Shown piece by piece: positions 11,836 through 23,764 of a DNA stretch of 55,114 nucleotides; position 1 is the first letter of the stretch, and each line of letters starts with the position of its first letter. The position numbers were made by a program, and so were the translations under genes. The DNA comes from Roseateles sp. (lineage in GTDB: Bacteria > Pseudomonadota > Gammaproteobacteria > Burkholderiales > Burkholderiaceae_C), in NCBI RefSeq assembly GCF_019237615.1, contig NZ_JAFAGT010000101.1, positions 1 to 55,114 on the forward strand, in the 5' to 3' direction. Under the pieces are notes generated by a model, which did no database searches, was not told the origin of the DNA, and worked only from the letters and a program-made list of their open reading frames with translations.

Positions 11836-13820
11836 CGCGAAGCTCCCGAGGCGGCGGCTGAGGCAGCCTCGCCGGGCGCCACGGGCACGTCGGCCGCCTT
11901 GCGCGGCGTGCCTATGGGCGCGAAGGTCTGGCCCAGCTGCGTCTTGGCGATGTCCTCCTCGCTGGGGTAGGTGCCCGTCAGCAGGTAGTCGAACACGCGA
12001 CGGGCGATGGGCGCCGCCGAGGCGTTGCCCCAGCCGGCGTTCTCGACGATGACGGCCAGCGCGACGGTGGGCTGGTCGCTCGGCGCGAAGCCGACGTACA
12101 GCGAGTGGTCGCGCTTGCGCTCGTCGGCCTTGATGTCGCGGTAGCGTTCGCCCGCGCGCAGGCCGACGGCCTGGGCCGTGCCGGTCTTGCCGCCGCTCAG
12201 ATAGGGCGCGCCGGCAAACACCTGGCGGCCGGTGCCCTCCTGCGTCACGCCGGTCATCGCGTTGCGGATCACGTCCACGTCCTGCGGCCGCAGCGGCAGC
12301 GGCGTCAGCGCGTCGCTGGCGATGCGGCGCTGCTGGTGCTTGACCACGTCCTCGATCTCGCGCACCAGGCGCGGCTTGAAGCGCTGGCCGCCCGACGCGA
12401 TGGTCGAGTAGGCCGTCGCCATCTGCAGCATCGTGAAGCTGTTGTAGCCCTGGCCTATGCCCAGCGAGATGGTCTCGCCGGGGAACCACTTCTGGTTCGC
12501 CGGGCTCTTGCGGAAGTAGTTGCGCTTCCACTCCTGCGAGGGCAGCACGCCGGTGACCTCGCCCTGCACGTCGATGTCGGTGCGGCGCCCGAGGCCGAAG
12601 GGTTCGAGTTGGTCGTGGATCAGGTCCACGCCCATCTCGTTGGCCAGGCTGTAGAAGTAGACATTGGACGAGGTGACGATGGCCAGACGCATGTCCTTGG
12701 GGCCGGCGCGATCCGTCTCGGGGCTGCTGAAGTTGCGGCCGCCGAAGCTGTAGTTCAGCGTGTCCATGATGACCGTGCCGGGCGCGCGCTTGCCGCTGTT
12801 CAGTGCTGCCATGGCCATCAGCGGCTTGAAGGTGGAGCCGGGCGGGTAGGTGCCGCGCAGCGCCCGGTTGAGCAGCGGCTTGTCGAGGTCCTCGTTGAGC
12901 TCGCGCCAGGAGTCGGCGTCGATGCCGTCGACGAAGAGGTTGGGGTCGAAGGTGGGCTTGGACACGAAGGCCAGCACCTCGCCATTGCGCGGGTCTATGG
13001 CCACCAGCGCGCCGCGGCGCTCGCCGAACAGCCGCTCCACCAGCGCCTGCAGCTTGATGTCGATGGACAGGTTCAGCGTGTTGCCGGGCGTGGGCGGGCG
13101 GTGATCCAGGCGACGCACCGCGCGGCCGCCCGCGCTGGTCTCGACCTGCTCGAAGCCGGTCGTGCCGTGCAGTTCCTTCTCGTAGGCCTGCTCCAGGCCC
13201 AGCTTGCCGATGTACTCGGTGCCGCGGTAGTTGGCGAGGTCCTCCTCCTCCCAGTCGTCCATCGCCTTCTTCTCGGCCTGGTTGATGCGGCCGATGTAGC
13301 CGATCAAGTGGGCGCCAACTTCGCCCAGCGGATAGGAGCGGAAAAGCCGGGCCTTGATCTCGACGCCGGGGAAGCGGTAGCGCTGGGCCGTGAAGCGCGC
13401 GACCTCCTCGTCCGTCAGCTTGGTGCGTATGGGCAGGGAGTCGGTGTGCCTGGACTCCTCGGCCAGTCGCTTGAAGCGGCGCTTGTCGCGGGCCTGGATG
13501 TCGATGACCTGGCCCAGCGCCTCGATGGTGGCGTCCAGGTCGGTGACCTTCTCGGGGTTGATCTCCAGCGTGTAGGCCGAGTAGTTGCTGGCCAGCACGA
13601 CGCCGTTGCGGTCCTTGATGAGGCCGCGGTTCGGCACGATGGGCACGACGGCGATGCGGTTGGACTCGGCCCGCTCGGCGAAGCTGTCGTACTGCACCAC
13701 CTGCAGCCAGACCAGGCGCGTGACGAGCAGGCCGAAGCAGAACAGCACGAAGGCGACCGCGGCCAGCACGCGCGAGCGAAAGCGCGACAGCTCCTGGCGG
13801 AGGTTCTTGATGACGACCAC
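11832..13820 (-). CDS. mrdA: Penicillin-binding protein 2 (elongasome transpeptidase)
   Basis: A 662-residue class B penicillin-binding protein. A single N-terminal membrane anchor is at residues about 18-38, then the dimerisation/pedestal domain with NRGLIKDRNG, then the transpeptidase domain. The catalytic motifs are STFK with Ser329, SSN at 384-386 and KTG at 545-547. It crosslinks lateral-wall peptidoglycan in partnership with RodA, whose gene overlaps its stop codon. The C-terminal 40 residues are Ala/Pro-rich and poorly conserved. mreD lies 53 bases upstream. Confidence 0.97.
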   Translation of the reverse strand: MVVIKNLRQELSRFRSRVLAAVAFVLFCFGLLVTRLVWLQVVQYDSFAERAESNRIAVVPIVPNRGLIKDRNGVVLASNYSAYTLEINPEKVTDLDATIEALGQVIDIQARDKRRFKRLAEESRHTDSLPIRTKLTDEEVARFTAQRYRFPGVEIKARLFRSYPLGEVGAHLIGYIGRINQAEKKAMDDWEEEDLANYRGTEYIGKLGLEQAYEKELHGTTGFEQVETSAGGRAVRRLDHRPPTPGNTLNLSIDIKLQALVERLFGERRGALVAIDPRNGEVLAFVSKPTFDPNLFVDGIDADSWRELNEDLDKPLLNRALRGTYPPGSTFKPLMAMAALNSGKRAPGTVIMDTLNYSFGGRNFSSPETDRAGPKDMRLAIVTSSNVYFYSLANEMGVDLIHDQLEPFGLGRRTDIDVQGEVTGVLPSQEWKRNYFRKSPANQKWFPGETISLGIGQGYNSFTMLQMATAYSTIASGGQRFKPRLVREIEDVVKHQQRRIASDALTPLPLRPQDVDVIRNAMTGVTQEGTGRQVFAGAPYLSGGKTGTAQAVGLRAGERYRDIKADERKRDHSLYVGFAPSDQPTVALAVIVENAGWGNASAAPIARRVFDYLLTGTYPSEEDIAKTQLGQTFAPIGTPRKAADVPVAPGEAASAAASGASR

Positions 13821-13873
13821 GGGCTAGATCCGGCCCGGCCCGGGCGCCCGGGCGGCATGGGAGCTCGGCGACG

Positions 13874-14395
13874 TCATAGCGGCCGGTTGGCGTCGCGGTC
13901 CGGCGCGCGGCGCTGCGGCGCCAGCAGCAGCACGCTCGCCACCGGCCACAGCACGGCCTCGAAGACCGGCGCCAGCAGCATGCCCCAGCCCGGCCACATG
14001 CCGCCGACGAGCATGCGCACGACCAGCGCCAGCGCATGCGCGGCGAAGAAAAGCGGCAGCACCTGCACGGCCTGGGCGCCCAGCGGGAACCAGGTCAGGC
14101 GGCGGTGCAGCAGGATGGCGCCATAGCTCAGGCCGCTGTAGGCCAGCGCATGCTGGCCCAGCAGGGCGCCATCGTGCACGTCGATGAGCAGGCCGAACAC
14201 GAAGGCCCACAGCACGCCGACGCGGCGCGGCTGGTGCACGCCCCAGAACACGAGCACGACGGCCAGCACGTCCGGCATCGCCGCGAGCCGGCCGGCCGGC
14301 ACCATGTCTATCGTCAGCGCGACCAGCAGCGTGAAGGCGATGAACCAGGGGTTGGCCGGCAGCAGCAGCTGGTCGGCGGCGCGCGGCATGATCAT
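13874..14395 (-). CDS. mreD: Rod shape-determining protein MreD
   Basis: A 173-residue inner-membrane protein with five to six predicted helices. Features that fit MreD are the conserved FVFGLLIDVHDGALLGQHAL segment and the extended C-terminal hydrophobic region. It links MreB filaments and MreC to the wall-synthesis machinery. Its ATG overlaps the mreC stop as ATGA; a second ATG two codons later is also possible. The position between mreC and mrdA is the standard order. Confidence 0.93.
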   Translation of the reverse strand: MIMPRAADQLLLPANPWFIAFTLLVALTIDMVPAGRLAAMPDVLAVVLVFWGVHQPRRVGVLWAFVFGLLIDVHDGALLGQHALAYSGLSYGAILLHRRLTWFPLGAQAVQVLPLFFAAHALALVVRMLVGGMWPGWGMLLAPVFEAVLWPVASVLLLAPQRRAPDRDANRPL

Positions 14396-15384
14396 GGCGC
14401 GGCTCCCGAGGCCTTCGCCGCGGCCTTCTCGGCGCGTTCGGCCTTCTTGGCGGCGCGCGCGCTGGCCTTGGCCGCGGCGGCCGACGCGGCCTCGTCCGCC
14501 GCGGCGACCTCGGCTTCCCGCTTGGCGGCCAGGTGGCGGTCCTGAGGCAGCAGCACCAGCACATGGCGGGCGCTGTCGGGCTGGGCGATGGGCGCGAGCA
14601 GCACCTGGGCGAAGCTGGAGTCGCCACGGCGCTCGACGACGGTGACCCGGGCAACCGGCAGGCCCGGTGGGTAGACGCCGTCCAGCCCCGAGGTCGTCAT
14701 CAGATCTCCGACCTTGATGTCCGCGTTCGCGGCCAGGAAGCGCAGCTCCATGCCCGTGCCGTCCGAGCGGCCGACGGCGGCATTGCGCATCTGCGTACGC
14801 GAATTCAGCAGCGGTATGGCGGCATCCTTGTCCGTCAGCAGCGTGACCTCGCTGGACAGCGGGTAGACGCGCGTCACCTGGCCCAGCACGCCGGCCTCGT
14901 TGATCACCGGCGAGCCGGCGGCCACGCCCTGGGTGGCGCCGTGGTCGATGACGACGCGGCGGGAGAAGGGGTCGGGCGCCTCGAACAACACCTCGGCCGG
15001 GATGGACGGCACGTTCAGCGAGGGCTTCAGGCCCAGCAGCTTGCGCAGGTGGTCGTTCTCGGCCTGCAGCGCATCGGCGCGCGACAGGCGTTCAGCCTGT
15101 GCGCTGAGCTGGCGCTTGGCGAGGTCCTCGGCGGCCATCGCCCGCTGGGTGCCGCGCATGTAGCCGCCCAGGGTGTCCCAGGCGTCCACGGGCGCCAGCA
15201 GCAGGCGCTGCACGGGATGCAGCACGAGGGCGAAGCTGGCGCGCACGGGCTGCATCAGCTTGAAGCGGGCGTCGGCCACCATCATCAGCAGCGCCAGCGC
15301 CGAGCACAGCGCGAGCTTGGTCAGCGCCGACGGACCCTGGCGGAAGAACGGCGGTGGCGTGCGGTCTAGGGTGCCGAGGGGCAT
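14392..15384 (-). CDS. mreC: Rod shape-determining protein MreC
   Basis: A 330-residue bitopic protein: a short cytoplasmic N-terminus, a membrane helix around residues 20-37, a coiled coil at about 85-118, then the beta-rich periplasmic domain (ADVLFE-like EVLFEAPDPFSRRVVID, GSPVINEAGVLGQV, GDLMTTSGLDGVYPPGLPV). It scaffolds PBP2 and RodA. An unusual feature is a roughly 45-residue Ala/Lys/Glu-rich C-terminal tail that looks helical and charged. Tails of this kind are seen in other Burkholderiales MreC proteins, with no known function. Confidence 0.95.
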   Translation of the reverse strand: MPLGTLDRTPPPFFRQGPSALTKLALCSALALLMMVADARFKLMQPVRASFALVLHPVQRLLLAPVDAWDTLGGYMRGTQRAMAAEDLAKRQLSAQAERLSRADALQAENDHLRKLLGLKPSLNVPSIPAEVLFEAPDPFSRRVVIDHGATQGVAAGSPVINEAGVLGQVTRVYPLSSEVTLLTDKDAAIPLLNSRTQMRNAAVGRSDGTGMELRFLAANADIKVGDLMTTSGLDGVYPPGLPVARVTVVERRGDSSFAQVLLAPIAQPDSARHVLVLLPQDRHLAAKREAEVAAADEAASAAAAKASARAAKKAERAEKAAAKASGAAP

Positions 15385-15416
15385 GGCGCGCCGGGCGGCG
15401 TATCAGGAGGTTGGGC

Positions 15417-16669
<1,253 letters not shown>

Positions 16670-16969
16670 ATGAGTCTCACCCCTGACGACGTGAGCCGCA
16701 TCGCCCATCTGGCCCGGCTGGAACTGCAACCGGCCGAGTCCGAGGCGCTGCTGGGCAACCTGAACGACTTCTTCAAGATCGTGGACCAGATGAGCGCCGT
16801 CGACACCGCCGGCATCGAGCCGCTGTACACGCCGCTGTCGGCCATCCAGCAGGTGCAGCTGCGCCTGCGCGACGATGTCGTCACCGAGAGCAACCAGCGC
16901 GAAGCCAACCAGCGCAGCGCCCCGGCCGTCGAGGACGGCCTCTTCCTCGTTCCCAAGGTCATCGAATGA
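16670..16969 (+). CDS. gatC: Asp-tRNA(Asn)/Glu-tRNA(Gln) amidotransferase subunit C
   Basis: A 99-residue GatC subunit, the strap that holds GatA and GatB together. It begins [19 protein letters not shown] and has the [16 protein letters not shown] and family-typical C-terminal region ([22 protein letters not shown]). Its stop overlaps the gatA start as ATGA at 16966-16969. Presence of GatCAB implies that Gln-tRNA(Gln) and/or Asn-tRNA(Asn) is made by transamidation, as in many betaproteobacteria. Confidence 0.95.
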   Translation: MSLTPDDVSRIAHLARLELQPAESEALLGNLNDFFKIVDQMSAVDTAGIEPLYTPLSAIQQVQLRLRDDVVTESNQREANQRSAPAVEDGLFLVPKVIE

Positions 16970-18456
16970 AGCCCGTTCACGACATGGGCGTGGCCGAGCT
17001 GGCCGCCGCCCTGAAGACCCGCGCCCTGTCCAGCCGCGAGGCGGTGCAGGCGCTGCTGGATCGCATCGCCACCCACGACCGGGCGCTGGGCGCCTTCCTG
17101 CACGTCGACGCCGAGGGTGCGCTGGTCCGTGCCGCCGCCGCCGACGCGGCGCTGGCGGCCGGCAATGGCGGCGCGCTGACCGGCGTGCCGCTGGCGCACA
17201 AGGACATCTACGTCACGGCCGACATGCCGACGACGGCGGGCTCCAAGATGCTGGACGGGTACCGCAGCCCCTTCGACGCGACGGTTGTCGCCCGGCTCAA
17301 CACCGCCGGCACCGTGTCCCTCGGCAAGCTGAACTGCGACGAGTTCGCGATGGGCTCGGCCAACGAGAACAGCGCCTGGTTCCCGGCCCACAACCCCTGG
17401 GATGTCGGCCGCGTGCCGGGCGGCTCGTCGGGCGGCTCGGCCGTGGCCGTGGCCGCGCGCCTGGTGCCCGGCGTGACCGGCACCGATACCGGCGGCTCCA
17501 TCCGCCAGCCGGCCAGCTTCACCGGCATCACCGGCATCAAGCCGACCTACGGCGTGTGCTCGCGCTACGGCATGATCGCCTTCGCGTCCAGCCTGGACCA
17601 GGCCGGCCCCATGGCCCGCTCGGCCGAGGATTGCGCGCTGCTGCTGTCCGCCATGAGCGGCTTCGACGAGCGCGACGCGACCAGCGTGCAGCAGCCGCCG
17701 CAGGATTTCCATGCGCAGATGCTGGCGGCCCGGGAGGGGGCGTCGGCGGGCCGGCCGCTGGCGGGCCTGCGCATCGGCCTGCCCCGGGAGTTCTTCCCGG
17801 CCGGCCTGTCCGCCGACGTCAACGCCGCCGTGCGTGCCGGCCTGGCCGAGCTGGAGAAACTGGGCGCTACGCTGGTGGACGTCAGCCTGCCGCGCACCGA
17901 GCTGGCCATCCCCGTCTACTACATCATTGCCCCGGCCGAGGCCAGCTCGAATCTCTCGCGCTTCGACGGCGTCAAGTTCGGCCACCGCGCGGCCCAGTAC
18001 GACGACCTGCTGGACATGTACAAGAAGACGCGCGCCGAGGGCTTTGGCACCGAGGTGAAGCGCCGCATCATGATCGGCACCTATGTGCTGTCGCACGGCT
18101 ACTACGACGCCTACTATCTGCAGGCGCAGAAGCTGCGCCGCATGATCGCGGACGACTTCCAGCAATGCTTCACGCAGTGCGACCTGATCGCCGGCCCGGT
18201 GGCGCCCACCGTCGCCTGGAAGCAGGGCGAGGGCAAGGACGACCCGACCCAGGCCTATCTGGCCGACATCTTCACGCTGCCGGGCTCGCTGGCCGGCCTG
18301 CCCGGCATGAGCGTGCCGGTGGGCGCGGGCGAAGGCGGCATGCCCGTGGGCCTGCAGCTGATCGCCAACTACTTCAAGGAGGGGCAACTGCTGCATGCGG
18401 CGCACGCCCTTCAGCAAGCCACCGACTGGCACCAGCGTGCCCCGGCGGGGATCTGA
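16966..18456 (+). CDS. gatA: Asp-tRNA(Asn)/Glu-tRNA(Gln) amidotransferase subunit A
   Basis: A 496-residue amidase-family subunit that frees ammonia from glutamine. The Ser-cis-Ser-Lys triad is visible: Lys79 in PLAHKD, Ser154 in the GGSSGGS motif (151-158) and Ser178 in [11 protein letters not shown]. Length is normal. It overlaps gatC by four bases, and gatB begins at 18458, one base after the gatA stop, so the three subunits should be made together. Confidence 0.98.
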   Translation: MKPVHDMGVAELAAALKTRALSSREAVQALLDRIATHDRALGAFLHVDAEGALVRAAAADAALAAGNGGALTGVPLAHKDIYVTADMPTTAGSKMLDGYRSPFDATVVARLNTAGTVSLGKLNCDEFAMGSANENSAWFPAHNPWDVGRVPGGSSGGSAVAVAARLVPGVTGTDTGGSIRQPASFTGITGIKPTYGVCSRYGMIAFASSLDQAGPMARSAEDCALLLSAMSGFDERDATSVQQPPQDFHAQMLAAREGASAGRPLAGLRIGLPREFFPAGLSADVNAAVRAGLAELEKLGATLVDVSLPRTELAIPVYYIIAPAEASSNLSRFDGVKFGHRAAQYDDLLDMYKKTRAEGFGTEVKRRIMIGTYVLSHGYYDAYYLQAQKLRRMIADDFQQCFTQCDLIAGPVAPTVAWKQGEGKDDPTQAYLADIFTLPGSLAGLPGMSVPVGAGEGGMPVGLQLIANYFKEGQLLHAAHALQQATDWHQRAPAGI

Positions 18457-18457
18457 C

Positions 18458-19903
<1,446 letters not shown>

Positions 19904-19907
19904 GGCG

Positions 19908-20006
19908 TCGGACAGTCCTGGGGACTGTCCGGCGCCTTGCGAAGGGCCGCCGCCATCGCGCGGCGGCGGGCATCGGCCGACGGCCAGGGGCGGCCGTCGG
20001 CTGCCC
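19908..20006. terminator. Two strong hairpins between convergent gatB and the DUF4124 gene
   Basis: The spacer between converging genes holds two long palindromic stems. The first pairs CGGACAGTCC with GGACTGTCCG around TGG (19910-19932 region). The second pairs GCCGACGGCC (19976-19985) with GGCCGTCGGC (19992-20001), with an outer GGGCA/TGCCC. Neither has a T run, so classic intrinsic termination is uncertain; they may act as transcript-end stems or roadblocks. Confidence 0.45.
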
Positions 20007-20009
20007 GCT

Positions 20010-20693
20010 TCAGCGCCTGGGCGTCGTGGACGGCACCGTCTGCGGCAGGTCGTCCAGCGGCGGCAGCGAGCCCGGCGCCGCACCGGCCCACAGCTTCTTC
20101 AGCCGCGCCAGCTCGGCATCGAAGCGCGCGTTGATGCGCACCAGCTCGGCCTTCTGGTTCTCGATGAGGACCTGCTGGGCCTCGACGCCGGCGTCGTTGG
20201 CGTCCAGCGCCTGCTTGAGCTTGGCCGGCGGCGGCCTGCCCTTGTAGAACTCCGCCTCGTCCAGCAGCGGCTTGCGCTCGACGGTCAGGTCCTTGATGCG
20301 GCGCTCGGACAGCCGCATGGCCTTGTTGGCATCGTCCAGGGCCGCGTTGCGCGCGCGCAGGTGAGCCGCTTCGTTCGGATAGCGCAGCATCAGCGTGCGG
20401 TCGCGGCGGACGGCGTCCTGCTGGGCGACGCGTTCGGCTGCGGCGCGGCGGTCGGCGGCTTCCTTGGCGGCGCGCTCCTCGGGGCTGAGGAAGGGCGGCA
20501 GCGTCGAGCGCTGCGAGCCGTCGGGGTTGAGCACGCGCTGCTCGCGCGCGGTGCATTCGGCGATGGGCCGGTCGCTGGTCAGCTTGCGACCCTCGGCGGT
20601 CGTGCAGGTGTAGATGCCCCGGCCGGGCGCGCCGTCCTGGGCCAGTGCGGCGCCGGCGGCGAGGAATGCTGCGACGACGGACAGGGGGTGCAT
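20010..20693 (-). CDS. Secreted DUF4124-type protein with coiled coil
   Basis: A 227-residue protein with a cleavable signal peptide (residues 1 to about 18, ending ALAQ). A DUF4124-like segment follows (GIYTCTTAEGRKLTSDRPI with a second Cys in AEC), then a long Ala/Arg/Glu-rich helical region (about 70-200) likely to be coiled coil. The DUF4124 fold usually carries a short beta meander with two Cys that may pair in the periplasm. Function unknown. Its ATG shares one base with the pyrE stop, so it is co-transcribed with pyrE. Confidence 0.75.
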   Translation of the reverse strand: MHPLSVVAAFLAAGAALAQDGAPGRGIYTCTTAEGRKLTSDRPIAECTAREQRVLNPDGSQRSTLPPFLSPEERAAKEAADRRAAAERVAQQDAVRRDRTLMLRYPNEAAHLRARNAALDDANKAMRLSERRIKDLTVERKPLLDEAEFYKGRPPPAKLKQALDANDAGVEAQQVLIENQKAELVRINARFDAELARLKKLWAGAAPGSLPPLDDLPQTVPSTTPRR

Positions 20694-21361
20694 CAGATGC
20701 CGTACCGCTCTCGATAGGCCAGCACGGCCGGCCGGTGCGCGGCCAGCTCGGGCGCTCCCTCCAGATAGGCCAGCAGGTCGGCCAGGCCCGCCACGGCGAC
20801 GACGGGCAGGCCATAGCGCTGCTGCACCTGTTGCACGGCCGACAGCGGGCTGTCGACGCCGCCCTCGGCCGCCTTCTCCTGGCGGTCCAGTGCGATAGAC
20901 ACCCCGCAGGGCGTGGCGCCGGCGGCCTCGATCATCTGGATGGACTCGCGCACCGAGGTGCCGGCGGAGATGACGTCGTCGATGATGAGCACGCGGCCCT
21001 TGACCGGCGCGCCCACCAGGGTGCCGCCCTCGCCGTGATCCTTGGCCTCCTTGCGGTTGTAGGCAAAGGGCAGGTTGTGGCCGCGGCGAGCCAGCTCCAT
21101 GGCGACGGCGGCGGCCAGCGTGATGCCCTTGTAGGCGGGGCCGAAGATCATGTCGAAGGCCAGGCCCGAGGCGATCAGGCGTTCGGCGTAGAAGCCGGCG
21201 AGGCGGCCGAGCTTGGCGCCGTCGTCGAACAGGCCGGCGTTGAAGAAGTAGGGGCTGAGCCGGCCGGCCTTGGTCTTGAACTCGCCGAAGCGCAACACGC
21301 CCGCCTGCACGGCAAAGGCGACGAAGGACTGGGCGAGGGCATCGGTGGGCGCGGCGGACAT
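20693..21361 (-). CDS. pyrE: Orotate phosphoribosyltransferase
   Basis: A 222-residue pyrimidine-biosynthesis enzyme that joins orotate to PRPP to give OMP. Visible are GEFKTKAGRLSPYFFNAG near the N-terminus, the catalytic-loop region YNRKEAKDHGEGG, and the PRPP-binding motif VLIIDDVISAGTSVRES. Length fits the bacterial type. The gene starts 22 bases beyond the terminator of the downstream-reading TonB receptor gene and is followed, with a one-base overlap, by the DUF4124 gene. Confidence 0.97.
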   Translation of the reverse strand: MSAAPTDALAQSFVAFAVQAGVLRFGEFKTKAGRLSPYFFNAGLFDDGAKLGRLAGFYAERLIASGLAFDMIFGPAYKGITLAAAVAMELARRGHNLPFAYNRKEAKDHGEGGTLVGAPVKGRVLIIDDVISAGTSVRESIQMIEAAGATPCGVSIALDRQEKAAEGGVDSPLSAVQQVQQRYGLPVVAVAGLADLLAYLEGAPELAAHRPAVLAYRERYGI

Positions 21362-21382
21362 GGCAAAGATTCTAGGGGGCGG

Positions 21383-21415
21383 AAAAAAAGCCCGGCACTC
21401 GGGAAGTGCCGGGCT
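21383..21415 (-). terminator. Intrinsic terminator after the TonB-dependent receptor gene
   Basis: A perfect 11-base stem, AGCCCGGCACT (21389-21399) with AGTGCCGGGCT (21405-21415), loop cggga. On the minus strand it is followed by seven T (21389-21383). It separates the receptor gene from pyrE on the same strand. Confidence 0.92.
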
Positions 21416-21433
21416 CGCGGGGAGCCGCTCCCT

Positions 21434-23659
21434 TCAGAACGAGGCCTTGAACTGCGCGCCGTAGGTGCGCGGGTCGTTGATGAAGCCGGTCAGGTTGTTG
21501 AAGTCGATCGCACCGGTCACGCGGATCTGGTTGGTGATGTTGCGCGCGAAGCCGGCCACCTCGTACTTGCCGTTGCCGAACACATAGCCCAGGCGCAGGC
21601 CGCCTTCGGTGAGCGCCTTGCCGGTGAACTCGATGGACTGGTAGAGGAAGAAGTTGACCCGGGAGCGGTAGGCCCAGTCGGTGTAGACATAGATCTCGCT
21701 GCCGCCGGGCAGCGGCCAGGTGTAGCGCGCCGTCAGGTTGGCGGTCCAACGCGGCGCCTGGGGCAGCTGGTTGCCGTCGATGTAGAACTCGCCGCCGCCG
21801 GCCGGGCGGTTGGTCACGGTGCAGCCGCCGCCGCAGCCGGCCACGATCAGGTTGGGGTCGCGGATCTTGGCGTCGTTGAAGCTGCCGCCCAGCGTGATGA
21901 ACAGGTTCTCGGTGGGCAGCACCTCGAGGTTGAGTTCGACGCCCTGGCCGCGCGCCTTGTTGGCGCTCTTGACGGTGTTGCTGTTGCCGCCGCCGCCGAC
22001 CTCGGTGAGCTGCAGGCCCTTGACCTCGTAGCTGAACAGGCTGGCCGACAGGCGGGCGCGGCGGTCCCACAGGTCGCTCTTCACGCCGATCTCGTAGGAG
22101 GTCAGCGTTTCCTGCTTGGCCGTGGACATGGGGCCGAAGGCGGATGCCGGCAGGATGGCCGCGCCGCGGAAGCCGGTGCCGACACGGGCGTACAGGTTGG
22201 TTCCCTTGGCCAGCGCATAGGTGCCCGAGAGGTCCCAGGTGAGCTTGGAGTCCGCGGTGTGGGCCGACAGGCCGTTGGACGTGTCCAGCGGCACGTCCTT
22301 GGATTCGGTGGCGAGCGACTTCTTGTCGTGCGTGTAGCGCAGGCCGCCGCGCAGCTTGAGGTCCGGGCTGACCTCGTAGTTGACGGAGCCGAACAGCGCA
22401 TAGGCCTGGTTGGTCTGGCGGGTGCGGGCCGAGGTGGTGGGGCCGCCGAAGATGGTGTCGTAGTTGGCGCTCTCGACGGTGTAGCGCTCGTCGAAGAAGT
22501 AGACGCCGCCCTGGTAGCGCAGCGGGCCGGTCGGGTTCAACTCGGCGCGGAACTCCTGGCTGAACTGGCGGTGGCCGTGCAGCGCATCGGACGTCTCGGA
22601 CGAGAAGGGGATGAAGCCCGGGCCGTAGGGCGGCGCGTAGGAGGCGCCATAGCCGCCGTCCACGTCGCCGCGCGAGAAGGGCTGCACGGTCTCCAGCGCG
22701 GTGATGGAGTGCAGCGTCAGGTCGCCCAGGCTCCAGCGCAGCCGCGCATTGCCGCCGGTGGCGTGCAGGCGCTGCTCGTTCTTGCCGTCGAAGGCTGCCT
22801 TGGCCGGGTCGAAGCCATCGACCAGGTCGTTGGTGCCCGGCTTGATGATGTTGGCGCGGAACAGCCGCGGGCTGCCGTTCAGCTCGCGGTTGTGGATGTT
22901 GAACAGCGCCGAGAAGTCCTTGTGCGGCTCGTAGAGGAACTGCACCCGGATCGCGCGGTCGTCATAGCCCTCGGTCTTGGGGGTCTGGACCTTGGGCGCG
23001 GTGTTGGTCACCCAGTTGTCGCGGCGCTGGACCTGGGCCGAGATGCGCGCCGCCCATTCGCTGCCCAGCGGGATGTTGAAGGCACCGTCCACGTTGGCCG
23101 TGCCGCGGTTGCCATAGGAGAGGTTGATGAAGCCCTCCTGCCGCTTCAGGTCGGGCGGCATGGACTCGAACTTCACGACGCCGGCCGGCGTGTTGCGGCC
23201 GTACAGCGTGCCCTGCGGGCCGGCGACCACCTCGACGGCCTTCAGGTCGAACACCGGGAAGCCCTTCAGGATCGGGTTTTCCTGCACCACGTCGTCATAG
23301 ATCAGCGACACCGGCTGCGACGCGTTCAGGCGGAAGTCGGTGTTGCCGTAGCCGCGGATGTAGAAGCGCGGGAAGGCGCGGCCGAAGCTGGATTCGATGT
23401 TCAGGCTGGGCACGCGGCCCGACAGGAAGCGCACGTCCTGGCCGCCGGAGGCGAGCACGTCGAGCTTCTCGCCGGCGATGGCGGTGACGGCCGTCGGCAC
23501 CTCGTTGATGTTCTCGGCACGGCGCTCCGCCGTGATGACGACGGTCTCGAGCTGGGTGCGGTCCTTGGTGTCGTTCTGCGCCTGCGCGAGGGCCGGCGCA
23601 GCGAAGGCGGCGGACAGGGCCAGGACCAACACGGACGGGCGGGCAGGGGCGTACGGCAT
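21434..23659 (-). CDS. TonB-dependent outer-membrane receptor
   Basis: A 741-residue outer-membrane transporter. A signal peptide covers residues about 1-24 (ending APALAQ). A plug domain begins near LETVVITAERR and includes VEVVAGPQGTLYGRNTPAG; a 22-strand barrel follows and ends in an aromatic C-terminal strand (AQFKASF). The ATG at 23659 is chosen from the signal peptide; the open frame extends further upstream by chance. No siderophore or TonB/ExbB gene is adjacent, so the ligand (iron chelate, B12, carbohydrate) is unknown. The Fe-complex-type receptor subfamily is an inference from the plug sequence. Confidence 0.93.
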   Translation of the reverse strand: MPYAPARPSVLVLALSAAFAAPALAQAQNDTKDRTQLETVVITAERRAENINEVPTAVTAIAGEKLDVLASGGQDVRFLSGRVPSLNIESSFGRAFPRFYIRGYGNTDFRLNASQPVSLIYDDVVQENPILKGFPVFDLKAVEVVAGPQGTLYGRNTPAGVVKFESMPPDLKRQEGFINLSYGNRGTANVDGAFNIPLGSEWAARISAQVQRRDNWVTNTAPKVQTPKTEGYDDRAIRVQFLYEPHKDFSALFNIHNRELNGSPRLFRANIIKPGTNDLVDGFDPAKAAFDGKNEQRLHATGGNARLRWSLGDLTLHSITALETVQPFSRGDVDGGYGASYAPPYGPGFIPFSSETSDALHGHRQFSQEFRAELNPTGPLRYQGGVYFFDERYTVESANYDTIFGGPTTSARTRQTNQAYALFGSVNYEVSPDLKLRGGLRYTHDKKSLATESKDVPLDTSNGLSAHTADSKLTWDLSGTYALAKGTNLYARVGTGFRGAAILPASAFGPMSTAKQETLTSYEIGVKSDLWDRRARLSASLFSYEVKGLQLTEVGGGGNSNTVKSANKARGQGVELNLEVLPTENLFITLGGSFNDAKIRDPNLIVAGCGGGCTVTNRPAGGGEFYIDGNQLPQAPRWTANLTARYTWPLPGGSEIYVYTDWAYRSRVNFFLYQSIEFTGKALTEGGLRLGYVFGNGKYEVAGFARNITNQIRVTGAIDFNNLTGFINDPRTYGAQFKASF

Positions 23660-23764
23660 GGTGGTTGAGCGGAGGTGGCCTCGGGTGCAGGTGATTCTGC
23701 ATGTCAGGGGTTGCGGCGTCGTCCTCGGTGTTGCGTTGCCGCCGCGCTGCCATACTCCGTCGCC

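Noticed and set aside
10681-14037. 1118-codon minus-strand open frame covering rodA and mrdA
   Set aside because: Only the rodA part is protein-like; the rest is a chance frame across mrdA, and an ATGA start at 11835 fits rodA.
20645-23668. 1007-codon plus-strand open frame antisense to pyrE and the TonB receptor
   Set aside because: High-GC shadow frame: Ala/Gly/Val/Asp-rich, no domain, and it runs opposite two well-supported genes.
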